From Clostridiales bacterium (GTDB taxonomy: Bacteria; Bacillota; Clostridia; Oscillospirales; Acutalibacteraceae): DNA of 45,596 nt. Under the pieces are notes generated by a model. It searched no databases. It was not told where the DNA came from and was given only the letters and a program-made list of their open reading frames with translations. The DNA is taken from positions 1 through 45,596 of the forward strand of contig DUMT01000058.1 of assembly GCA_012839705.1 (NCBI GenBank), read 5' to 3'. Within the stretch, counting starts at the first letter, position 1. Each line of letters opens with the position of its first letter. Positions 19,914 to 27,250 of the stretch are shown here, piece after piece. The position numbers and the translations under genes were made by a program.

Positions 19914-20856
19914 GCTTTCTGATGATGCTTACAATCCGCTGCTGAGCCTCTTCAACGTCACGCAGCCGGACTCCCCTCATGTACTGCAGTTCTTCCTGGA
20001 TGGTTTCGCTCATGCGCTTGGACATGTTGGCATAAATGGTCTTTGTAACTTCCTCGTTTGCACCTTTCAGCGCGATTACCAAATCCCTTACATCCACATC
20101 GCGCAGGAACCTCTGGATGGAAATAGAATCCAGCATAACAATATCCTCGAATACGAACATGCGCTTTCTGATTTCCTCGGCGAGTTTGGGGTCCCTCTTG
20201 TTCATTTCCTCCAGAATGAACTTTTCGGTACCTCTGTCAACCGAGTTGAGCATCTCGGCCATATGTTTTACGCCGCCGATTTCTGCCAGGTCAATGTTGA
20301 CAATGGAAGAAAACTTGCTTTCAAGGGTCCTTTCAACTTCCTTTATTATGTCTGGAGAGGTCCTGTCCATGTTTGCAATGCGTTCCGCCACATCAATCTG
20401 AATCTCTCTCGGAAGGTTGGCAAGAATCATTGCGGCCTGGTCAGGCTTTGCATAAGACAATATCAAGGCGATTGTCTGCGGGTGCTCGTTCTGGATGAAG
20501 CCCAGCAGATGCTTGGGGTCGGCTTTTTTCAGGAAGTCGAATGCCCTTGTCCTCAAGGACTGGGTAATCTTTTCTATCAGCTTTGCCGCCTCAACCGAAC
20601 CCATTACCTTGTCAAGAATATTGCGGGCATAATCAATGCCGCCTTCGGTAATATACTTTTGAGCAATGCACAGCTCATAGAATTCGTTGAGGATTTCCTC
20701 AAATTCTTCAGGGTCCAGCTTATCAAGGCTTGCAATTTCCACAGTTAGCTGCTCTATTTCTTCGGGACGAAGGTACTTATAAACCTTTGCGGCATTCTCA
20801 ACTCCAAGGTCAATGATAATCGCAGCCGCTTTTTTCTTGTAATCCAATTTTGCCAC
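19855..20856 (-). CDS. fliG: Flagellar motor switch protein FliG
   Basis: 333 aa, EHPQTIALILSYAKPDQAAMILANLP; MFVFEDIVMLD. Confidence 0.99.
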   Translation of the reverse strand: MAKLDYKKKAAAIIIDLGVENAAKVYKYLRPEEIEQLTVEIASLDKLDPEEFEEILNEFYELCIAQKYITEGGIDYARNILDKVMGSVEAAKLIEKITQSLRTRAFDFLKKADPKHLLGFIQNEHPQTIALILSYAKPDQAAMILANLPREIQIDVAERIANMDRTSPDIIKEVERTLESKFSSIVNIDLAEIGGVKHMAEMLNSVDRGTEKFILEEMNKRDPKLAEEIRKRMFVFEDIVMLDSISIQRFLRDVDVRDLVIALKGANEEVTKTIYANMSKRMSETIQEELQYMRGVRLRDVEEAQQRIVSIIRKLEETGEIIVSRGRKDEIIV

Positions 20857-22272
20857 CTATTCGTCTTCCTCCTTAAGCCAAGTCTTAATCAATTGAGCAA
20901 CAATCTGGGGATTGGATTCTGAAAATTCCCTGATTTGCCGTTTTAATCCCTGCTCCCTGGTCTCGCTTAAAACGATTGCAGGCACTTCTTCAGTCTGTGC
21001 TAGCTGTGTCAGAGCATTTTTAACTTCCTTGTATTCAAAAGCAGGTTTTGCTTTTTTCTTCTTCTTTAATAAGACCATTACAAGAATAAACGCGAATATG
21101 GAAACAATCACCGCGGCAATGGAAGGGATTAGATATTTGCCATACTGGTCAAAGAAGGAAGGCTTGCGGTTGAGTGCCTCCTGGGCTTTTCTGTACCTCT
21201 CGTTTGCCGCTGTAAACTCCATGCCTGTGACAATAATGTTTTCCTCGTCTACTCCCAGGGACTTAGCGATAATGCTGTTGACAGTCGCCCTGTCCTGGTC
21301 GGATATTTGCTTATTGATAATTATCGAGGCAGTTATGTTGCTAACCTCGCCTCCGTTGTTGATTATCTGGCTTTGTATCTCGTTTAACACCCTGTCGGTG
21401 TCGTTCTGGTTTGCGTTTCCCGTTTCAACAGGAGTGTACTCAATCTGCTGGGTTTGCTTTTGGGAAAAATCAATCGATACATTAACAGCCACGCTAACGC
21501 CTTTTTCGCCGTAAATCGGCTCAAGCAACTGAATAATTTTCTCCCTGTAAATATCCCCAGCCTGCTTTTCAAGCTCAACCTTTTCAAGGCTTACATTTGC
21601 CCCGGTGCTCGAACGGGGATTCAAAATATTCCCCTCGGAGTCGATGATGGCAACATTTTCAGCCGTCAAACCCGGGACGCTTTTGGCAATCAGGTTTTCA
21701 ATGCCTTTTATCTGCTTCGGGGTAAGGGATACGCTGGATTCCACGTCTATGATTACGGACGCGGTAGAGGGTACCACATCTGTTTCCAGAACATAGTTGC
21801 TCTCATCCGTAATGCTGAGGGTCACAATTGCATTCCTTACGCCGTTAATTGTCTTAATGGATTCCTGAAGCCTTTCCTGCAGCTGGAAAACCAGGAACTG
21901 CCTTTTTTCAAAATCTGTTGTCATCAGGCTGTTGCTGTTAATGAACAAATCGTATGTAAGGGTGCTTTTAGGGTATCCTTCCTGGGAAAGCTGCATTTTC
22001 AAGCTTGCAACCTGGCCATCGGGGACAAGTATGATTCCGCCCGCCTGAGTCTTGTAATCCACTCCCAAATCGCTCAGTTTTGCAACTATCTGCGCCTGTT
22101 CCTGGGATGACAGGCCGCTGTATAACACCTCGTAGCTTTTCAGATTTAACAATACTGTGGCAATGATGGAGATAAAAACAATCGAGGCCAATCCTACCAA
22201 AATCGCTGTCTTGACTTTTTTACTGAGCTTGTTCCAGAACTCTGTTATTTGTTTAAGTATATCAGAGGGCAT
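20857..22272 (-). CDS. fliF: Flagellar M-ring protein FliF
   Basis: 471 aa, SYEVLYSGLSSQEQAQIVAKLSDLGVDYK; NLIAKSVPGLTAENVAIIDSEGNIL. Confidence 0.98.
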   Translation of the reverse strand: MPSDILKQITEFWNKLSKKVKTAILVGLASIVFISIIATVLLNLKSYEVLYSGLSSQEQAQIVAKLSDLGVDYKTQAGGIILVPDGQVASLKMQLSQEGYPKSTLTYDLFINSNSLMTTDFEKRQFLVFQLQERLQESIKTINGVRNAIVTLSITDESNYVLETDVVPSTASVIIDVESSVSLTPKQIKGIENLIAKSVPGLTAENVAIIDSEGNILNPRSSTGANVSLEKVELEKQAGDIYREKIIQLLEPIYGEKGVSVAVNVSIDFSQKQTQQIEYTPVETGNANQNDTDRVLNEIQSQIINNGGEVSNITASIIINKQISDQDRATVNSIIAKSLGVDEENIIVTGMEFTAANERYRKAQEALNRKPSFFDQYGKYLIPSIAAVIVSIFAFILVMVLLKKKKKAKPAFEYKEVKNALTQLAQTEEVPAIVLSETREQGLKRQIREFSESNPQIVAQLIKTWLKEEDE

Positions 22273-22293
22273 CCTAATTTCTCCTTAACTACT

Positions 22294-22312
22294 TTTTAAG
22301 TAGTACTTAAAA
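22294..22312. repeat. Palindrome between fliE and fliF
   Basis: TTTTAAGTA-G-TACTTAAAA, perfect 9-bp arms. Confidence 0.7.
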
Positions 22313-22316
22313 GCGA

Positions 22317-22619
22317 TTATAAAGTAATTCTCATTATTTCGTTATAAGAATCCAGTGCCTTGTTCCTCAACTGTACCAAAGTTTGAAGTGCAAGCTCGGC
22401 TTTTACGGAATTGATGATTACGGTATGCAAATCATCAGTCTGTCCGGTTAATACGTTTATAATATCTTCTTCGGCTACACGCTGGGTTTCCCTGGCGTTA
22501 TCCACCGCGTTTTTCAGTACATCCTTAAAAGGTATATATAAATCATTATTACTGTTAGTTTTAAACAATGGCTCCATGCCGGATTGTAAGTTTACATTAC
22601 CGATAGATGATATAGGCAT
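22317..22619 (-). CDS. fliE: Flagellar hook-basal body protein FliE
   Basis: 100 aa, DLHTVIINSVKAELALQTLVQLRNKALDSYNEIMRI. Confidence 0.96.
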   Translation of the reverse strand: MPISSIGNVNLQSGMEPLFKTNSNNDLYIPFKDVLKNAVDNARETQRVAEEDIINVLTGQTDDLHTVIINSVKAELALQTLVQLRNKALDSYNEIMRITL

Positions 22620-22632
22620 TGTGCTTCACTCC

Positions 22633-23070
22633 TTACTTTCCAATTGTTAAAGCATTTGTTGCCATTTGCTTTATGGCGTTGAATGCAGTCACGTTAGCCT
22701 CATAAGACCTTGAAGCCTCAATCATTTCAACCATTTCGGTGGTTGTGTCGACATTGGGCATCATCACATAGCCGTTTTCATCCGCATCAGGGTGGGATGG
22801 GTTATAAACCGCTTTTAAAGGCGACTGGTCATCCACAATAGCCTCCACCATAACCCCGGAAACCTGGTAGATTTCCTGCTCATTCTGAAGGATAGCGCCA
22901 AAATCGTTGATGTTGTCCTCTGCTACCTGGACAATCTTCCTTCTGTAAGGCTCGCCGGTTTCGGTTCTGGTGGTGTTGGCGTTGGCGATATTCTGTGCGA
23001 TAATGTTCAGCCTAGTTTTCTGAACCGAAAGGGCTGAACCGCCAATATTAAGTGTGCCTAAAAACGCCAT
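22633..23070 (-). CDS. flgC: Flagellar basal-body rod protein FlgC
   Basis: 145 aa, IIAQNIANANTTRTETGEPYRRKIV; GYVMMPNVDTTTEMVEMIEASRSYEANVTAFNAIKQM. Confidence 0.98.
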   Translation of the reverse strand: MAFLGTLNIGGSALSVQKTRLNIIAQNIANANTTRTETGEPYRRKIVQVAEDNINDFGAILQNEQEIYQVSGVMVEAIVDDQSPLKAVYNPSHPDADENGYVMMPNVDTTTEMVEMIEASRSYEANVTAFNAIKQMATNALTIGK

Positions 23071-23073
23071 GGA

Positions 23074-23454
23074 TTACCTTCTCCCTTCATTGATAGCGTA
23101 TTTTTCCCTGGAGATTTCATCAGCCATCAGCCTTGTAACCGTCTGATAAGCCAGGGTGGTTCTGACCATTTCCACATTCTGCTTGTCAATGTCGACATTA
23201 TTCCCGTTTTCATTTATCGGCGTGGTCTGGTCCTCCACAATCTGAGGCTCCAGCTCGCTCACCATCCTGTTGATGGTTTTCCTGTCCTCGCCGCTTTGCA
23301 TGATTTCAAGGAAAAGATCTTCAAATTCAACTTCACTGGCGGTAAACCCCGGAGTACTTATGTTGGCAATATTGCTGGAAATAACCTTTTGCCTTAGCCA
23401 TAAGGCATCCAGCCCTTTTTGCATTAGGTTATAATTTCGGTTTACAATCGACAT
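23074..23454 (-). CDS. flgB: Flagellar basal-body rod protein FlgB
   Basis: 126 aa, LWLRQKVISSNIANISTPGFTASEVEFEDLF; NNVDIDKQNVEMVRTTLAYQTVTRL. Confidence 0.97.
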   Translation of the reverse strand: MSIVNRNYNLMQKGLDALWLRQKVISSNIANISTPGFTASEVEFEDLFLEIMQSGEDRKTINRMVSELEPQIVEDQTTPINENGNNVDIDKQNVEMVRTTLAYQTVTRLMADEISREKYAINEGRR

Positions 23455-23568
23455 ATTATCGCCCCCTCATAGAAAAAATTGTTTATTTTCGACACTTTAT
23501 GACAGAATGTATACTTTTTCGGTCTATTTGAAATAATATACGGGTTTTTTCCGTGATTATCGTTAATT

Positions 23569-23597
23569 ACTATATCTAATTCTGTTGATTTTGTCAA
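23569..23597 (-). promoter_or_regulatory. SigA-type promoter of the flgB operon
   Basis: Minus strand TTGACA-N17-TATAGT, about 115 bp upstream of flgB. Confidence 0.75.
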
Positions 23598-23712
23598 TAT
23601 TATGTTATATTTTTTTAGAGTAGCTACTGTTAATTTATACATCATGCTATAAATTCGGCTATGTTTTTAATGTAATTGACAGCAATCTTGCTCTAAGATT
23701 TCGAAGTTTTAC

Positions 23713-23729
23713 TTACCTTAATTAGGTAA
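23713..23729. promoter_or_regulatory. Dyad in the flgB/fliD divergent region
   Basis: TTACCT-taatt-AGGTAA. Confidence 0.4.
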
Positions 23730-23747
23730 TCAAATAATTTTAGATGT

Positions 23748-23773
23748 TAAATTTTCAATTTTTTTGCCGATAT
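23748..23773 (+). promoter_or_regulatory. Sigma-28/SigD-like promoter P1 of fliD
   Basis: TAAA-N14-GCCGATAT. Confidence 0.75.
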
Positions 23774-23817
23774 ATAGTAATGCTTCCATACATTTATTAG
23801 AATAAAAAATAATATGT

Positions 23818-23843
23818 TAATTTTTCAGATAAATTACCGATAT
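23818..23843 (+). promoter_or_regulatory. Sigma-28/SigD-like promoter P2 of fliD
   Basis: TAAT-N14-ACCGATAT, 70 bp downstream of P1 and about 28 bp upstream of the fliD ATG. Confidence 0.7.
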
Positions 23844-23871
23844 ATTAAATAGATACAAAGAGGTGATTCGA

Positions 23872-25779
23872 ATGTCAGTAAGTATAGGCGCATCGTCAAT
23901 CAGTACATATAACCGTTTAAGCGGCTATGTTTCGGGCCTTGATACCGAAACTCTCGTAGACGGGTTGACTCAGAACGAAAAGAACAGGGTTATCCAGGCT
24001 GAAAGGGAAAAACAGCTTTTAATCTGGAAAAGGGACGCTTATCGCGAGGTTATCAACAAACTTTCCGATTTTTATAAAAAATACTTCTCAAGCACCAGCA
24101 CCCTTGAAGACCTTTTTTCAAAATATACCGTAACTAATACCGGGTCCCAGTATGTATCTGTAGTTGCAAGCAGCTCGGCAGCATCCAAAAGCGTGGTAAT
24201 AAAGGATATTGAATCCCTGGCCACTTCATCCAGGCTTGTCAGCTCCCATACCGTTTCAAGCCCTGCAACAATTACTGTGGATATTGACAACATTGGTGAA
24301 CTTTCGGGCAAATCCATGAAAATTACACTGGATGGCACGGAAAAGACCATCACTTTTTCCGAGGGCAGTTATGACAGCGTTTCTGCGGTTAAGGACGAGC
24401 TTCAAAGGTTGCTGGACCATTCCTTCGGCGCCGGCAGGGTAACCGTTGAGGAAAACGGCAATACCCTGACGCTTAAGTCCGCAGGCAACTCCATTGTCCT
24501 GGGCAAGGTGGAGGATTCCGAAAAGGACGCATCGTCTGTATTGGGGTTTTCCGACGGGCAAAAGAATATGATAAGCCTTACTGATACCCTGGCAAATGCG
24601 CCCCTCAATATTGCCCCGGGCGAAAGCGGGACATTTAAGATTAACGAGGTGGAATTCACCTTTAAGTCCAACTATACCTTCAGGGACATCATGAATATGG
24701 TCAACTCCAGCGATGCCGGGGTTACCATGTCATATTCATCAGTGGAGGACAAATTCATCCTCACTTCAAAAACCACCGGAGCAGGAAACCAGATTGTGCT
24801 TGAGGATGTTTCCGGAAACCTTTTAGGCTCGCTGTTTGGCGCCGGCGAATTTACCGACGGCACAAACGCTGTGATTAAAATCTGCACCAACCCATCCGCG
24901 GACAGCAGCAATAATAATTATGTAACAATAGTTAAGAGTTCCAATACGTTTGAGATTGACGGCATTACCTATAACCTTTTAGGCAAAGCAGAGGGAAATA
25001 TTGAAGAAAACATAAAAATAGGCGTCGAATTCGACACCGAAGGCGTTTTATCCAATATTAAGCAGTTTGTGGAGGATTACAATTCACTGCTTAAAAGCAT
25101 TACCGACAAGCTGTCGGAACCAAAATACAGGGATTTCCCGCCTCTGACGGATGAAATGAGGGAAGCTCTGGGCGAAACCAAAGCCGCGGAATACGACGCC
25201 AAGGCAAAAAGCGGCCTTTTGAGAAACGACCCCTACCTCAGGGATATCGAAACAGAGCTTAGAAAACTTATCACCAGCGAAGTCAAGCAGCTCACCGACA
25301 ACAATTCCAGCATTGGCATCTCGCTTTTTGAAATTGGAATCACCACCGGTTCTTATTCTGAAAAGGGCCAGTTGAAACTGGACGAAACTAAGCTAAGGGA
25401 AGCCCTTACAAAAAACGCAGACAAGGTTGCAAAGCTTTTTACGCAGAAATCATCTGTCATTTACTCTCCCTACAACACCCCGGAAAGGCTCGAAAAGCGC
25501 TACAATGAATCCGGCCTTTTGCACAGGATTAGCGATATCATCCAAAACAACATACTGTCTACAAAGGGTACCCTAATATCTTTAGTAGGAAAAACCGACA
25601 ACGACTACACCTCCCTTTACGCAGAAAAACTTAAAGATATCGACAAAAAGATTGAAAGGCTTAGGGAAAAGTATAAATCAAAACAGGATTACTACTGGGC
25701 AAAGTACTCAAAACTGGAGTCTGCTTTAAACAACCTATACAGCCAGGGCAATTATCTATTCTCATTAACATCTCAGTAA
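23872..25779 (+). CDS. fliD: Flagellar filament capping protein FliD
   Basis: N-term GLDTETLVDGL, C-term LEKRYNESGLLHRISDIIQN and ESALNNLYSQGNYL; AGAGGTG RBS overlaps the GTG at 23863, so ATG 23872 is preferred. Confidence 0.96.
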   Translation: MSVSIGASSISTYNRLSGYVSGLDTETLVDGLTQNEKNRVIQAEREKQLLIWKRDAYREVINKLSDFYKKYFSSTSTLEDLFSKYTVTNTGSQYVSVVASSSAASKSVVIKDIESLATSSRLVSSHTVSSPATITVDIDNIGELSGKSMKITLDGTEKTITFSEGSYDSVSAVKDELQRLLDHSFGAGRVTVEENGNTLTLKSAGNSIVLGKVEDSEKDASSVLGFSDGQKNMISLTDTLANAPLNIAPGESGTFKINEVEFTFKSNYTFRDIMNMVNSSDAGVTMSYSSVEDKFILTSKTTGAGNQIVLEDVSGNLLGSLFGAGEFTDGTNAVIKICTNPSADSSNNNYVTIVKSSNTFEIDGITYNLLGKAEGNIEENIKIGVEFDTEGVLSNIKQFVEDYNSLLKSITDKLSEPKYRDFPPLTDEMREALGETKAAEYDAKAKSGLLRNDPYLRDIETELRKLITSEVKQLTDNNSSIGISLFEIGITTGSYSEKGQLKLDETKLREALTKNADKVAKLFTQKSSVIYSPYNTPERLEKRYNESGLLHRISDIIQNNILSTKGTLISLVGKTDNDYTSLYAEKLKDIDKKIERLREKYKSKQDYYWAKYSKLESALNNLYSQGNYLFSLTSQ

Positions 25780-25791
25780 AGGGGGTAGCCT

Positions 25792-26190
25792 ATGTATTCA
25801 AGAGATGTAAAAAGCTATCAGGAGAAATATATCAGCACCATGACCCCATCTGAAATGGTGACACTTTTGTATAGCGAAATTATTAAGAATCTCAACAAAT
25901 CTATTGCAGCGATATCCGGCAAAAAAATCCCGGAAGCCCACCAGCATATCGTCAAGGCGCAGGACATCCTGTTATACATGATAAAAAACCTTGATTTGAG
26001 GTATGAGATTGGAACCGAGCTTTTAAAGCTGTATGACTTTATGTATGACGCACTTGTTAAGGCGAACATAAACAAGGATGCCGAGCTGATAAAGCGGGTT
26101 CTTAACATGGTTACCGAGCTTAAAGCCACATGGATCGAAGCAGAAAAGAGAAGCCGGGCAATGTCCCATGATACGGTAAAATGCATATGA
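25792..26190 (+). CDS. fliS: Flagellar export chaperone FliS
   Basis: 132 aa, KSYQEKYISTMTPSEMVTLLYSEIIKNLNKSIAAI; KRVLNMVTELKATWIEA. Confidence 0.95.
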   Translation: MYSRDVKSYQEKYISTMTPSEMVTLLYSEIIKNLNKSIAAISGKKIPEAHQHIVKAQDILLYMIKNLDLRYEIGTELLKLYDFMYDALVKANINKDAELIKRVLNMVTELKATWIEAEKRSRAMSHDTVKCI

Positions 26191-26657
26191 ACGAAATAGT
26201 TAACATTTTTAAAACCAAAATTGGTATTCTTAAGGAATACCATGGGAGCATCAGCGAAATGCTCCAGCACCTTCAAGACGGGGATTTCGATATCATTGAT
26301 GAGTACAGTGCAAAACACGACCAATACATCGAAAGTTTAAAACAGGAAGATGAAAGCTTAAAAACGCTCATCAGTTCGATGGCTCCTGAAATCTCAAGTA
26401 TTTTGTCAGAATTGCTGGCAGGAAGGCTGGAAACCTGCCCCCACTGGGCTGAGGAGGTTTACTCCGCCCATTGCAGGCAAAATGAGCTTGTCAGGAAAAT
26501 TATCGGCATAAACAACCAGTGCATTTCCCTGATACAAAAGGAAATGGAAGAGGTTCAGGGGAAACTGAAGGAAACCTCCAACAACACCAAAGTGATTAAT
26601 TACTACGCGAGTTTAAAGGGCACCCAGACCGGTATACTGCTGGATATTAGAAACTGA
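26181..26657 (+). CDS. Putative flagellar chaperone (FliT/FlgN-like) immediately downstream of fliS
   Basis: 158 aa helical protein overlapping the fliS 3' end; position typical of FliT. Confidence 0.6.
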   Translation: MHMNEIVNIFKTKIGILKEYHGSISEMLQHLQDGDFDIIDEYSAKHDQYIESLKQEDESLKTLISSMAPEISSILSELLAGRLETCPHWAEEVYSAHCRQNELVRKIIGINNQCISLIQKEMEEVQGKLKETSNNTKVINYYASLKGTQTGILLDIRN

Positions 26658-26663
26658 AAAGGG

Positions 26664-26690
26664 CCCCCTGAATTGTCAGGGGGTTTTTAA
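26664..26690 (+). terminator. Intrinsic terminator of the fliD-fliS operon
   Basis: CCCCCTGA-ATTG-TCAGGGGG-TTTTTAATTT. Confidence 0.9.
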
Positions 26691-26707
26691 TTTGATTAAA
26701 TTGAAAA

Positions 26708-26750
26708 CCCGGCCCCCTGCAAAGCCGCATGGGACCGGGACTGATTATTT
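26708..26750 (+). terminator. Second hairpin downstream of the fliS operon
   Basis: cCCGGcCCCcTGC-aaagcc-GCAtGGGaCCGGg followed by ATTATTTTTTA. Confidence 0.45.
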
Positions 26751-26823
26751 TTTACACTATATCACTTATATCACTGCTTAACATGATAAATCGCCATCAT
26801 TGCACAAAAGGAGTATAACAATT

Positions 26824-26937
26824 ATGAAAAGAAGCAAGGCGCAATTATTGTTGTCGCCTAAAATCCCTCTGCCCAATTCAGAACCCCCTTTTCAACAGTT
26901 TCCTCTCCATTCTATGTACAAAGCCGTAAATAGTTGA
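26824..26937 (+). CDS. Small ORF, 37 aa, hypothetical
   Basis: AAAAGGAG-N10-ATG; MKRSKAQLLLSPKIPLPNSEPPFQQFPLHSMYKAVNS*; below the size cutoff of the ORF track. Confidence 0.3.
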   Translation: MKRSKAQLLLSPKIPLPNSEPPFQQFPLHSMYKAVNS

Positions 26938-27197
26938 AAGATTTAATGCAAAAATTTTGGGAAACCGGTAATCGAAAAAAGCTGTATTGCTTTCAACTCA
27001 AGGTACAAAATTCTACAATTTTCAATTTTAAACCAGATTTATACCCATACTTTAATTAAAAGTATAAAACAACCGCAATAAGCAACACTATTTAACAAAT
27101 AATTAATTGTTTTTTTAAATTCATCCTTAAATCTGTATTATTCTGGCAATCTGTATAAATCATCTAGCCCAAAATGATAACAGGTTTGTAACAATGA

Positions 27198-27227
27198 TTG
27201 CATTATCCATACAAAATATGTTATAGT
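27198..27227 (+). promoter_or_regulatory. Possible SigA promoter for the O-antigen-ligase-like gene
   Basis: TTGCAT-N18-TATAGT with extended TG upstream of the -10. Confidence 0.4.
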
Positions 27228-27250
27228 TCCAATACCAAAAGTAATCCATA

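Noticed and set aside
20857-22272. FliF possibly truncated (471 aa)
   Set aside because: N-terminal TM, periplasmic domains, second TM and C-terminal FliG-binding segment are all present.
23442-23645. 67-aa minus-strand ORF upstream of flgB
   Set aside because: Covers the SigA-type flgB promoter and leader; AT-rich, no supporting RBS or family.
26701-26750. c-di-GMP-I (GEMM) riboswitch suggested by GCAAAGCC near GGGACC
   Set aside because: The other conserved blocks (GGGCAAACC, the tetraloop-receptor pair) are absent; better explained as a simple hairpin.
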